A DNA stretch of 64,000 bases from Andrena cerasifolii. Lineage: Eukaryota; Arthropoda; Insecta; Hymenoptera; Andrenidae. Below the pieces are notes generated by a model. That model did not search any database and was not told the origin of the DNA. It was given only the letters and a program-made list of their open reading frames with translations. Positions 1-12,603 of this stretch are shown here, piece after piece. The translations under genes and the position numbers were made by a program. The DNA lies in assembly GCF_050908995.1 (NCBI RefSeq), contig NC_135125.1, forward strand, positions 16,455,011 to 16,519,010. The letters are read 5' to 3'. Position 1 is the first letter of the stretch. Every line of letters begins with the position of its first letter.

Positions 1-1167
1 CTGTCGTTCGAGTTCTTTACATCTAGATTTACTATGCGTAAGACGTAGATATTCGAGTATTTCAAGTTTCATATACTTTTGTCTAATATTGAAAACGTCC
101 GATACATCGTTAAACGAAGCTACATACTCGATGATAACTATGCACTAGAATTATACCTACTTCACGCACATTGATTTCACTTTCGAATGTACCTATAAGG
201 TATTTAATAACTAAACCACAGAACCACTTATCCCCCGATGAATCGATGAATTAATTCGTTCGACACGTCGTGACCGACAATCGCCTGCTCCCGAGGACCG
301 TGCTGCAGGAACACGTATATACAGGCCTGCACGCGTGTACCATGCGCATATACACGTATGTGTATAGACGGCCAGGTGAAAGGGCCCTGTGTGCCTGGGG
401 TGTATGGCTGTCCAATGGGCAAATACACGCTAGGCCGAGCACGAAGGCACCAGAAACTGTCGTGTCATTACTCTGTCGCGAGTCTCCGTGCACGGGCTCG
501 TGAGCGGGATCGTGAACGGCATTCCCGTCGTTATCGAATGGGCGTGGTGGCGTTGCCGTGATCGATTTTAATGCTATCCGGTCAATGACAGAGCGATACG
601 TGTTTTCGATAACGAAGCACGCCGCTCGGCTCGTTATTAGAGAGTACGCCGGCGATAAAATTTCTGTTTGATTCACCCCGCGGATGGGGTGCTGAACCAT
701 TTACGGTAATAACGCGGCGATGATTGTTTCCCCGAAGCAGGGTGCTCGCCGCGACAGTGGCAAGGCGCGATATCGATCTTGCCCCTTTGTCGATGCGAAC
801 GATACACGGTCCACGATATTACGTTCTCGACGGTATTTTCTGTTGATTTGACACTTTTAAACGAAGTAGTTGGTAGCCAGGTGAATGCTGTGCGCTCAGG
901 TGTAGTTGTTGTTCGAGAGTACTGTGTGATAGTAAATGATGTTTTTCAATTGAAACGAATATAACTTGAAAGATGTGTCTCTATATGTAGGTTGAAAGTA
1001 ATTAGAATAAATAGTAGCTATTGAAAGTAAATGATGTAGTTGAGCATCGAGGATTCGTGCCTGCTATTTCCTGGATTTTAGATTCAAAATAGCTGAATGT
1101 AGATTCAAAATAAGAATAATAAACAGTAACATATATTTAATATCATTTATTACTCGAAATGCATGTA
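1..1167. other. Non-coding DNA, nothing recognised
   Basis: Mixed composition with only short overlapping open frames on both strands, none resembling a known protein. An alternating pyrimidine/purine patch (TACACGTATGTGTATA type) lies around 310-365. No repeat boundary was found. Confidence 0.5.
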
Positions 1168-1580
1168 CAGTGGCGGACGAAAGAAAGTTTACAACTATTA
1201 TAATCGCATAACTTTTTTATAATTGGTCCAAACGACGCGAGTTTTTTTTAAAAGCTGGAAGGATTAGTTTCCTATGTGACGTGTTTCATCGTTTTGAAAA
1301 AAATGCGATTGGTCGGAATAGCAAAAAAAAATAGTAAATGTCATTTTCAAACTTTTTTTTGTGGGCTTGTAATGAAAATTCAAAAAACCTGTTTGTAGAT
1401 TGAAGTAAGTTGTATACATGCCTAAAATTTCATAAAAATCGGTTAAAGTTGCTCTGAGCTATAAACGCTTAAAGATCGCAGAATAAGGTAGAAAATCGCG
1501 AAATTCTCGAAATCAGCGATCCCAATTCTGAAAAAGTTATGCAATATTAAAAGTTGTAAACTTTCTTTCGTCCGCCACTG
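1168..1580. mobile_element. Tc1/mariner-type MITE
   Basis: The 413-bp element begins CAGTGGCGGACGAAAGAAAG at 1168 and ends with its reverse complement at 1580, flanked on each side by TA (1166-1167 and 1581-1582), the target site of Tc1/mariner transposases. The terminal inverted repeats stay similar for about 55 bp (including GCATAACTTTTT). The interior is AT-rich with no open frame of note, so it is non-autonomous. Confidence 0.9.
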
Positions 1581-4509
1581 TATATATTATGTTTCACATG
1601 AGACGCACAGTAGTATAAAAGATGAGTGGTCAGACAACGATACATCGCGTCTGATCGTGGCGACCTCGTACTACTGAAAAACTTGAAACTCTTCTACAGC
1701 ACCAAACAGACCAACACCTTTGCACATAAATCAAACTGCCCATTGCAAACATTGATTTATCAAAAAATCAATGAACCACGCGTTTCACACCTTTTGGCTC
1801 CGACACTACTTCAACAGTGACGCTCGGTAATTGCTTAAAATTACCCTAATTAAGCACTCATTAATGGCGTTATTTATCGATTTTCACGTGGAACATTCAC
1901 AACAAAATACACACCTAGAAATAAAATACCCAAACGAAATTAAATTGTTATTATCCTTAAATCGAAGCAACCGTGTCAGATGGGGCAGCCTTCTACTGTC
2001 AACGTCTATGCGTCATCGCGTCATCGCGCGTTTCAGCAGTGTTGGAATTAGTATCGTGTCACGCTCGATCACTGAAACTATGTTAGTTTAACTGGCCGCG
2101 GATTTAATTGATGAATCGACCGATTTGGCAATAACTTAAAAGCCGTCAGCCATCGTCGCGAACCGTTACCAAGCACTGTTAACGAATCGACCTTAAACAA
2201 CCGACTAATTTCAGACGATCCATTAAATACATTCGTTAACGGTAATTCGGTCGGAGGAAATTTCGGGAGCCGAACCACAATTTACAACTCGCGAATCACC
2301 AGCCGTTAATGTTGATCGTCGATTACGATTGAATTATACGGCATTCCTGATCGCGTCGACGTACCGTACTTACTTAAGTTAATTTGTATCAAATCCGGGG
2401 TGGAGTAGCGCGACATGGTTTTAAAAAATTATGTGCTTGCAAATGACGAAGGAAACTCACGTCACAGAACTTGGATCAATCGGGCCTGACCATCAGGGTT
2501 CACCTCCAAACTGCAACTCCCGCGCTGAAATAGAAATTGAGGGACGATACGTTAGTGAAGGAAAAGAAGTGATTGTTTCGGGTGTGTAAGCTATAAATGT
2601 ATGATTCTGGTTAATTCTTAGTGGCCATGAAAAGTATAGTTTGCAAGTGAATTAGTACTCTACAGAGATCCGAGGACTTGAACACTAAAAATTCTAATTA
2701 TTAATTATAATCCCAATTAACCAAGCCTCATTTAACCTTACTCTCACTGAAATATTCACTTGCTATTCGAAATGGATGTACCAAAAACTGTACCCACTTC
2801 CTATTTCTAATAAAATTCTCTAGTAGCCCACGAGAGTTTGATAATAGCAGGAGGATGGTTCCCGTAAACGACGTCGATTATCTTCAGTGGCAATATATAT
2901 GCGGAAATTTGGGAATCAGAAGAGTTCGGACGATATCGACGACCGAGAAAAGATTCTTCGCCGTGGGAGTTTTCCCTGGTTGGTCGCGAAAGCCAGGTCT
3001 GGCGATTTGAAATTTAAATGCGGGCCAAGGTGCTGTTCGCGTTGCATTTAATAGACCAACGGTCGTACGGTAATGCGCGTCTATCGACGGTCGTATATTA
3101 ATTAGAATAATAATTCCTGGCGTGTTGCGTTTAATGGAGCACGGCGGCGGCACAGAATTAATTGTATCGGACGAGAATCGAAACGCGGGGATCTCGCGAT
3201 TCCCCGTAAACCGATTAAAGGGGTGTCGCGACGAGCGTGCTCGTTTTTCCTGCGCTTGTGTTTGCGCTGTATCGTCGACGATAATGCCGTATTTTCTCGT
3301 AATTTTCATGAAGCAGAACACCTCGATGAATTTGATTATTAATATATCGATCGGGTGCACCGTTTCGAGTGGACACTGAGCGTGCCTGTAAATAAGTATA
3401 TTAAGACACGCTTTGAATATCGTAAAACGATAATATTCGATAGGCAGCATTGCGGAATTGGGGTTTTTCGAGCTTTTCAAGCGATACCAAGTGACAATTA
3501 CATATTATTACGTACACTCCCGTTGAAAAGTCTCAGAACAATTGTTACGCTCGCTCCGAATCAGAGAATCGCTTGTCCAGTGATTGCTGTTACGCTATCG
3601 ACTTGAATACACTTGCGTTATTTAGTAAATGTAGTTCAAAGTTCACTAATGTATACAAAACAAGAGATGGCATACGAATTTTCAGCGGCGGGTATAAATT
3701 GTCAAGAGAAGATGGCTGATGTGCGTGAGAGGGGACATTTTCAGTGTTAGTAATTGGGTCAGTAAAGTTAATTTGGACTCTGTCGGTTACAAAGTGCTTC
3801 GTTCAAAGAATAGTAGGGCTGTCGATAATTATACAGCTGCAGTGTTCATAATTCCATCCGGAATACCGATCAAAGGGGAAGCTGCACCAAGACCTCCTCG
3901 AAAACACAGGACTACGTCGATCTTTTTCCTAACTCCCCTCGGAAACCGACCGAAATCCTCTCATCATCCAACGTTCTGGCCTCTACCCCCCTCCCGTAAC
4001 AGGAACTTCCCAATCCTTCCTCCCTCCCCCGTGCCGCCCCTTTCTGCTTTCCACCGCGGAGCGTAGAACGAAATCGTAAGCCGCTTAGAGACTTAACAGG
4101 CCCGACGAAAATTCTACCCTTTCGCTGCGGTTCGTACGAAATCTCCTCTGGTCTGTTTCGCCCTCCTCCCCTGGCGATCTTCTTCCCCTCGCCGCAAATA
4201 TGTACAGGGGGCGGGGAGCGAAAGAATAAAAAACGAGATGGAAAAAATACGGGGCCTGTTGCGGAGAGATAGGTGGGCAGAATTTTTATTACACAATTTC
4301 GGGGAGATTATTTTATGGGTCGGTGAAATGTGTCGCGATGGTGGTAAAGGAACAAAGTTAAACTCGAGACCACTAGAGAACCTTGATGGCCAGGGTTGAT
4401 AGTAAAGAATTGTGTACCTCGGGCAGCTCTGTATAATAATCCTGAAATAACACAAGTGGACACAGTGAATTGATGAATCGTTGAAACACTTTTCATCACC
4501 AATAAACCC

Positions 4510-4535
4510 TTAACCCTTGGAAGGCCGACGCCTCT
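4510..4535. repeat. Possible solitary TTAA transposon terminus
   Basis: TTAACCCTTGGAAGGCCG at 4510 resembles the terminus of the small TTAA element that ends at 56250 (TTAACCTTTGGAGGGCCG in reverse complement). No matching opposite end was seen nearby, so this is at best a relic. Confidence 0.3.
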
Positions 4536-7500
4536 TTCTTCCATTTTCTATAACTTAAAAATGCGACACTTTTTTCGCGGTAATTGATATTTCAAACTCG
4601 AGAAATTTGAATGTACCTGCATTAAAAGCATTGTAACTTTATTCTACAGCGACAGAACTCATGGATGTTTTAGTAAGTTTAAGCTAATAACCAGAACGAA
4701 AAATGTCACCTCCGGATCCACTGAAACGTACCCAATTCAATCTTCACCCCCAGAAGACGGGACCACGCGCCGTTCGCCCCCGATTCCAGAGAACGGCTGG
4801 TCAAGCGGCGAAATCGATTCGCGGAGCGCGGAATCGATTCTGTGAACGTCGATCGACGTCGTTCACCGCCGACAGCCGTCCCCAGCGTGGACGGAAAGGT
4901 ATTCCAGCGGCGACGCGTAAGAATCCGCAGGCGGGGGTGGAGCGCGTGAAAATCGAGGGAACGTCTACTATCGAGTTCCAACGCGGAAGAATGGAAATTC
5001 TCTTTATTCGTCCGTCCGTGTCGCTCGCTAGCGCACGTCAAACATCGGCGAGCCACCCCCGCCCGTCCACGCTCGCGCATAATAAAGCCGACAGAGGAAA
5101 CGTCCCGTGACACTCGCGAGTCTCCTGTTTCAGCGCGTTATTTGCGCCCTGAAAACGCGCCGCGCCGACTCCTATCGAGTTTCCTGACTCCATAAAGTAC
5201 TTTTCCCTCGCGGTGCCTAGCTTCTCCAAGCTGTCAGGGAACTACGAGCGCCAACGATTCTCTCGTCAAGTGGCGTCCGACCCCCTCCTACGCTTGTTTC
5301 CCTTACAACTTCGGCGATAGAGCGGCAAAAACGCCCGACGGTATCGCCTGTGTCCGATACGTTCCAAAATCGTCCCCGTCAATTCCTCCACTGTCTCCAC
5401 CCCCTCCCCATTTCGTCCACTCTTCAAACTGACAGACCGTTACCCAGTGTTTCTTATATTCCTACGTTCGTTGGTCTTTCTTTTCCCAGTTTCTTTACTC
5501 CTCTTTGTGCCGCGTTTTTGTGTTCTTTGTGCGGACTTGTCTGTTCCACCGTGCTCCTTCGCCTGAGCTTTACTTGTCCATCTTCCTCCAGTGTTTCTGT
5601 TGTATCGTTTTTGATCTATCCTTTTGTTTTCCGCCTTTACTGTCGCCTTTTACCGTTCGCAATTCATTTCTTTCCGCTCTACTTCGCTCCCCTTGTTCTC
5701 CCGCAAACTTCCCTTTTTTGCTTCTCAGTTTCGAACGTTTATTTTCGGTCTTCTGTAAATTGCAGGGCGGTTTCTGGTTGGACTCGTCGATTTATGAAGA
5801 ATACTATTCAATTTGGAATCGATTACCACTGCAGCGTCAGACCTTTGGGATGAAAAGACAATCCCAAGAAGTTCTCGTGGTACCTTGAAACAACCCCGAG
5901 TGTTCCTCGAACTTATTAAACAACCCCATTCAAGGCAACATACAATTTTACCAGTCCCGACGAAACTCAGACCAACTCTCTCCGCAAATAAAATTCAAAG
6001 AAATTCTCGGTTGGGTAGCCGCGCAAACTAGAAGGCAGCGGCGAAGAAAGAAACAACCGCCAGCAACAACAACGTAATAACCGCGAATTGTGAAGGAAAA
6101 TCGCGGCACGTCAGCGCTCTTTGAAAATCCCCGTCGTCGCGAGATAGAGGAGGTAAAATCATTACCCTGTTTCACAGAAGGGGGGCTGGTGAGTGTCGTC
6201 GGAAAAGCAGGAACAACGTGGACACGGTGCGTTCCGCCGCTGCCCCGAGCAAACAGCCGGGGAAAAAGAAATAACTGATTAACCCGCGCGTTTCAAACGC
6301 CCGCCAATTTGCGCTGAACGGACGGACAAAGAGAAAGAACGAGCCAGGCAAGAACGCACAGGAAAATTCGTCTCGCGTGACCTCGACGCGCTGAAACTTG
6401 ACAAGGGAACGCGACCTCTTCTCTCACCGTCCTCAAGCTTTATTATCGAAAAATTCCAACAAACTATCTGTTGAGAGAATCTATGTTATAATCTAGCCGA
6501 TGGTCAGGGTTTTTCCCTGAAGCAGCGTTCGCCATCTGGCGGACACTTGGCTTTCCGTCCTCGTCCATAAACTCGGGACTTTTATTAAAACTCAATTGTA
6601 AAGCCTACTGAGTGTGGCTATTAGCGCAGCCAATTTGGAAAGTTCAGAGGGATGCGCATTTTATTGCAGCCGCGCGGTCACCACGCCAAGGCCCAAAAGT
6701 CCGCTTCGCGTATACCTGTTGTTTTTCACCGGTCTCCGACACGTAGGAGGGACTTAGATTTTCTCCCGCTATTTTCACCCTCACCACTGTTCTTCGCGAT
6801 ACCCGTAGGCACGCCAATCAGTCGTTTTCAACCCTCTTCCTGGAACCACCACTATTTCGCCGAATTCCTTGGAGAGGGAAATTTTAGTTTTCCTGCGAGC
6901 GACCACGACACCAGAATGTCAGAATTCAATGTCACTTAATCACGTGTAAGCAGAATCACACGATTCAAGAGCTCAGCAAAACCTTAAGAATTGTACGCTT
7001 CAATAGTATTCGCGGTACATTTCTAACTATTGACAATAAATCTATTACGCGGCAATTACAATAAAAAATTCAGTCATAAGAGTTTGGCAAATTCAGACTG
7101 GTCGTTGATCATATACGACTTGATCTTCCACGCCACAACACTATCGCTGCTGGAACAGCTACAATAAAATCGAAATTAAATAATTACGCACAACTTCATT
7201 CGAGGTTGATTCATGATGCCTTCATCTTAGAACACCTTGGAACTTCTGCTGTACAGGGACTATTCGAAATTCCAGGCTTCCTGACGCCCAGCGATCAGCC
7301 GCTCCAGCATCTTTGACCCTGCGGTTCCTACCTCGACTTCTCTACACACCAGCTCTCCCCAACAATATCCGCGGAAAGTGAGACGGGAAGGATGCGAGGA
7401 AAGAATACCAAGAATTCTCGCCGCGGAAAGTTCCCGTCCGCGATACAAGCGGGACTACGTTATTCTTGACGGGCGGGGGCCGAGGAACTTTGGCGTATTT

Positions 7501-8118
7501 GAATTTCAAAGTTCCGACTCCGCGGCCGCGGAGAGAATACCCCAGCCCGGGGAAAAAGTTGCCGAGGACGACGAGTCCGCAACGGATGGCTCGAATTGAA
7601 ACAGGACCGTAGATACTTCGCTGGGATTCCAAGCGACTTCTGCTGGATCCCTTCGTAGCGAATAACCCCATAACTTCCGATGAAATTTGTCTGGTATCTC
7701 GCCGATGCTGTTGTGCGCTGGAAAGGGCTCATCGAACGAAGAAACTTTCCAGTCGCGGCTCCTTTCGCGCTCTGGGGTGGCGATTCCAACTGGGGGGTCG
7801 CGTTCAAAAGGGTGGCAAGAACGGAGGGCGTAACGATGTAACGCGAATGATTGTGCGACACGCTTCGCCAGTTGACCCTTTGCAATCAAGTTTCTGTAAT
7901 CTTTAATTGACAAAGTTCGACTCTGTGGAACCTCCATACCTACTTGTTGGATATTGTTTCGCAGGGGCGACTTGTTAGCGAAGTTTTCTGAAGTGGGAAT
8001 CGCGGTGGGCTAGGGGAAGCTTTATCTAAGATGGAGGAGCCGAAGAAGTTGGTACGGAGTGTTAAGATCGCGCCATTTGGTATGGATGATGTCGATGCAT
8101 TGGAAAGAGAAACGTGGA

Positions 8119-8134
8119 AGAGAGAGAGAGAGAG
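8119..8134. repeat. (AG)n microsatellite
   Basis: Eight perfect AG units. Confidence 0.9.
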
Positions 8135-11100
8135 TTCGTAGAAGCGGATCTTGAACGTTGTGGGACTGTCTGTTAATTAAATAGTTCGATGTAGATCCCC
8201 TCACAAATTATACGTCCTACGAAAACGATCGAGTTTTCGCGGCAGAAGCCCAGCTGCATTTCAAGTAGAGAGAATATGCAGCCCCTAGGTCTAATATTTA
8301 TTAAGAACGATAGAAATAACTGGCCCGATTCTGCAGGCGACTTTATTCGATACCCTCGACAGCGATCCAGTGAAATATTACTATCCTATATTCGCTTATA
8401 GGCGTCTAGAAAAATGTCTGAGGAAACTCGTAACAGCACTGCGCCCCTATGCTTTGTACGAGGTAGAAACTTTCGATTAACCTCGGTTTATGTAGCTTTA
8501 AAGATGTCGAGATATTTTTGTATCTACTATCGCATTTCAAGTGGAACAAAATATTACAAGGCTTGATTCATATTAACTCCACGAATAATTATATATATCT
8601 AAGGGAAGCTTATGTATCCCTAAATATCGTCGAAATGTGTGACTAGAAAATTATTATATATTTCTCGCGTTGCGATAATTCAATATCAGCTGAAAGTTAC
8701 CATATAACGGGATTACTGTTTGTTTTTCCTGCTGGACGGTTTTGTGAAACATACATTCTTATTTTTTTTCTATCAGAAATATTAAAATTAAAGGCACACG
8801 TATCGTCCCCGAGGAGATGGACCATTTTCTTCGTAATAGTGGCAAGTTAATCGTGAAAACTTCCCGTATATCCAGTTTCCAGATCTTCGTCCAGCATTTC
8901 CCTAACGAGATCGAGGCGAGTTGGCTCGACACCGATCGTAATTCGCTAATTACAAATTATTAAGTAAACCGTGCCGGGAATGGGGACACGCGCTGTAACG
9001 TCGAGCTGGCAAACAGATGAGTGGACGGTGACAATTATTGAGGATAAACTCGGCCCAGGCTGGACGTGTCGCTCGCCCAGCGGTCGTTATCAGAGCCGGA
9101 TAACAGATTTTGCACAACGGCCGTGATACCCTCCCGCGCGAATCGCCGGACGTCTGAGTAATTGTCGTTAACTGTTTAAATTACTGGCAATTATCGAGCC
9201 ACCGATTTTCGAATCCGACCAGCCCCGCATCCTCGGCTCCATCCATTGTTCCTTCCTCGTGATTTTTCATATCTGACGCTCGACGGTTTAGAGATGATCT
9301 ATCGAATCGAATGAAACAATGGGCTAGTTGGATCGTGTGTGTAATTCATTTTTCAATTTCACGCGGCTTGATTACTCGGCAGGAGGAATAATCGCAGGAT
9401 TGGTTGTTTCAGTGATGTGGTTGATAGTTTGGAAGTTTGAGGAATTGGCAAGATTTGAAATAGCAAACTCGGAGATTTAGAATTCTTTTTGTTGGCGATA
9501 ACGAGTAAGCGTTGGGTTAAGCCAACATTTATTATCGCGGATTTGGCCGCTTTATAAGCGAAAAGTGTATTTAATTATTACAGGGGAGCGTAACATAAAA
9601 TCAAAGGTGCGTACCTATTTTGGAAATTCAATCACGGGCTGGATTACCCTGCTATTCATCAACGTCAATATTTTCGACGTTATACTACACGGGGATCAGC
9701 ATTGTAACCAGAACCGACACTCCAATCGCATCATTGTTACGTGCAACGAATCATCCCCAGTCTCGAAAAGAGAAATCTCTATTTTCAAAACCCCCGCATT
9801 AGCACAGAGAACAGAAACACGGTCTCGTTGACCCACCGTGAAAACAAAATATCCAACCTACACTCTGTGATAAACAAAAGGGAGGTTTGTTGCAACGATT
9901 CCACGGGAGTATCGTCTGGAAACGCAACACGATATTCACAGTGCTGTTCGAACGTGAACGACCGTTGCGGAGAGAAGCTGACAGAATTATTCAACGAAGG
10001 AAGGTAAGGGATCGAAGAAGAGGGTCAGAATAGTGTCGCGGGGAAAAAGAGAAAGCGCAGAATAGTACCACAAAGGGAGAGGAACGGTTCAAAATACAGT
10101 CCCGCGGCAAAGAAAAGTAGCTGAACGCGATATTCCCAGGTCAGAATCGACCAGATCGGAACCCTCGTCCCGGAGCCAGAGCAGGAAGCTTCGACGAACT
10201 CTCCCAGACGAATGGCAGGGTGCTCGATCCCCGTTGTAAAAAAGGGCGAAATACGGTTGTCTCCAGAGAGAAACGAGGGACTCGTGTTTTCATGGCCGAC
10301 GAAAACCAATAGTCGAATCGTTGACGTTGGCTTTATTCATCGGGAAGAACTTTACGGGTGCCTGAAAATCTCACCCCCTCTCTTACTGTGTATACCGGCA
10401 TCCTCCGTTGTCATCTTCGCCCGTCGACGCGGAAATGTCCCCGTCTCTACGAGGCTGGCGGGATCGAAGCAGCGCTCCTTCGATAAGGGAGATAACGAAC
10501 GGCGGGGAGCGAAGGTTAATGCGACTGCGACGCGGGCGAAACGCGTCGCCAGGAGTAGGAACAATAAAATATTTCGCGTCGAGCCATCGACGCGGAAATT
10601 TGTGTGAAATTTCCGGTGACGCGGAAGCAGACGATCCGTACGAACTGTAAAGGGGACGCTGGGGGGTTGGAAAGTGACGTGGAAGCATTTGGAAAAAACA
10701 TTTTCTAACTGGTGAAAAAAATGTGTGGGTAATTCGTACGGCGTACTCGAAAGGTTTTATATAGCACGTAATTGAATGAGAATAGAAATTCGTGACATGC
10801 GTTGACAAATATTTTTAAGTCCAAAAGGGGGATTTTCAAAAAAGGAATCGGCCTCAAGGTCAGACGACGATATTCCTCGAGGTGTTTCGACTTTCTTTTT
10901 ACTGTCCAAGGCACGTGTCTTGCAATTTATGTTACCCTTTACTCAGGCTAAGCATAGTAACCATAAAGTAACCGAAGAAGCACTTTAACCTCCCCTTGCA
11001 CACACGTCCCCGCCTGCTTCGCCATCTTGCGTGCAATCCTACGGTCTCCAAGCGACTCTGAATTGTCATTCATGAACTTTCCTCGAGAATCGCGGGAACC

Positions 11101-12034
11101 TACCTTCCCTCGACCTCCCGCGTTATTCCTCCGGCAGAGAAATCCCCCGTCCCCTTTCTCCTTCTTCCCTTTTTGCCCCCCGTCTCCGGCGAGTCGAAAG
11201 TTCCACGTGGAAAGATTAATTAAAAGAAGAGGAAAACAGTTTACCCTGTCGACGAAAGCGACATTGAAGTTCTTAACTGCATCGCGATTTACGTATTCTT
11301 CGCCCTCACCCCCTCGTCCCACCCCTCCGGAGCTCTGTATTTCTTCGTTCACCGGCGATTCTTTTCCTCCGTCGCGCCCGTGTCTCACCGTTCCAGCCGT
11401 TTCCCGTGAGCTTTCCACCTAACTTTGTTGCTCAGACCCGCGCCCACCCCCACCCCCCCTTTTTAAAGTAAATACAAGACGCCCAATCCCCGCGCGCGTT
11501 CGCCTCTCGTTTCAGAAACTTCCACCGCGGCTTCCTAATCTTTCCTGCTCTTTGGCGGGCCAAGCTTCGCCCCCGAGTTCTCGCGATTTTCCGGCCTTTT
11601 CCGCCGGAGTCCCCGCCGATAATTAGGGAAAAACGACTCGCAGGAATGCGAGGTAACGAACGTATAAATACGCGGTCGTTACCTTCACTTTGTTTCTCGC
11701 TTTCCCTGAGCGACTTCCTACGCGTCTTTTTTCCGCGGGCGTAAAGTTTTAACGACGAAACTTCACGAAACCCACGGCCTAACGATTTGTAATCGATCGC
11801 GAACAGCGAGTACCTATCCTTGTGACCGTGTGCCAGGCAACGGGGTTTCCGAGCTTCCAATCTGCTTCATGTGAATCTCGATGGTGCTTCGAGGAATTAG
11901 AAAATCTGAGGAGGGAAGCAGGCTTGATGCTATTTATAATAACTCTGTGTTGTTGAAGACTCGGATGTCGGGACGATTCTTTGGAAACTTTTGATTGCTT
12001 CGAGAAAGTATTTACATAAGTTAGCGATAGATTT

Positions 12035-12603
12035 CGGAGCACCCTCCAGAATAGTTCCAAATAATTAAAAAGAAAATCCGTGTAAAGTTTGATAACGGGA
12101 GAGGGTACCCTTGGGCCCTTAAACATTTAAATCATTATTTAACAGCTCGCGAAGTAGATTTTATATAACAACCTCCAAGTTATTGATTAAATAAAAAAAT
12201 ATGTCAAACAAAAGTTGTAGATCCGGATAAGGATCATCCTTTATGTTCTATTACTTTTTCTCGTGCGATAAACGGTTTTCGAAAAAAGTCCAAAAAACTA
12301 AAAAAAAAACTTTTTCCTCAAATTTTGAAAAAAATGCTTCTAGAACACTTTTTATTTATGAAGGCGAACAAAAAATGGAATTTTTATTTTCGAGGACTAT
12401 TTTCTAAACATTTAAGGGGTGGCATATACCGAAATATGTGAAAAAGATAAAAAAATTCTTATTTTCAGTGTTTGATATGTCATGAATATTTCCTGTAAAT
12501 TTCGGACCGAAATTCGCAAAAATATCGAAGATATCGACATCGTGATATCGAGAAAAATGCATTTTTTTTTTAATTATATGGAACTATTCTGGAGGGTGCC
12601 CCG
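12035..12603. mobile_element. DNA-transposon relic with long terminal inverted repeats, class unknown
   Basis: The left end reads CGG(A)GCACCCTCCAGAATAG and the right end (12603 backwards) CGGGGCACCCTCCAGAATAG. Similarity continues through GTTCCA(A/T)ATAATTAAAAA, about 35 bp in all. The interior of about 500 bp is strongly AT-rich, with many A and T runs and no coding potential. I could not find a convincing target-site duplication, so exact edges and superfamily are uncertain. Confidence 0.75.

Larger units (their letters stand above)
1581..12034. other. Gene-free interval of 10.4 kb
   Basis: No exon with splice sites and a recognisable protein was found. The interval is GC- and CpG-rich in large parts (about 2.9-5.3 kb, 7.3-7.9 kb, 10-11.8 kb), which creates overlapping spurious open frames on both strands. 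It contains a pyrimidine-rich tract (about 5375-5775), another at about 11080-11460, an (AG)n run (8119-8134) and a possible solitary transposon end at 4510. Confidence 0.55.

Noticed and set aside
4703..5113. 135-codon open frames on both strands over the same bases
   Set aside because: Mirror frames in CpG-rich DNA, low-complexity basic translation, no domain or splice support.
5350..5853. 167-codon frame
   Set aside because: Made of Ser/Phe/Leu/Pro-rich translation of a pyrimidine tract; composition artefact.
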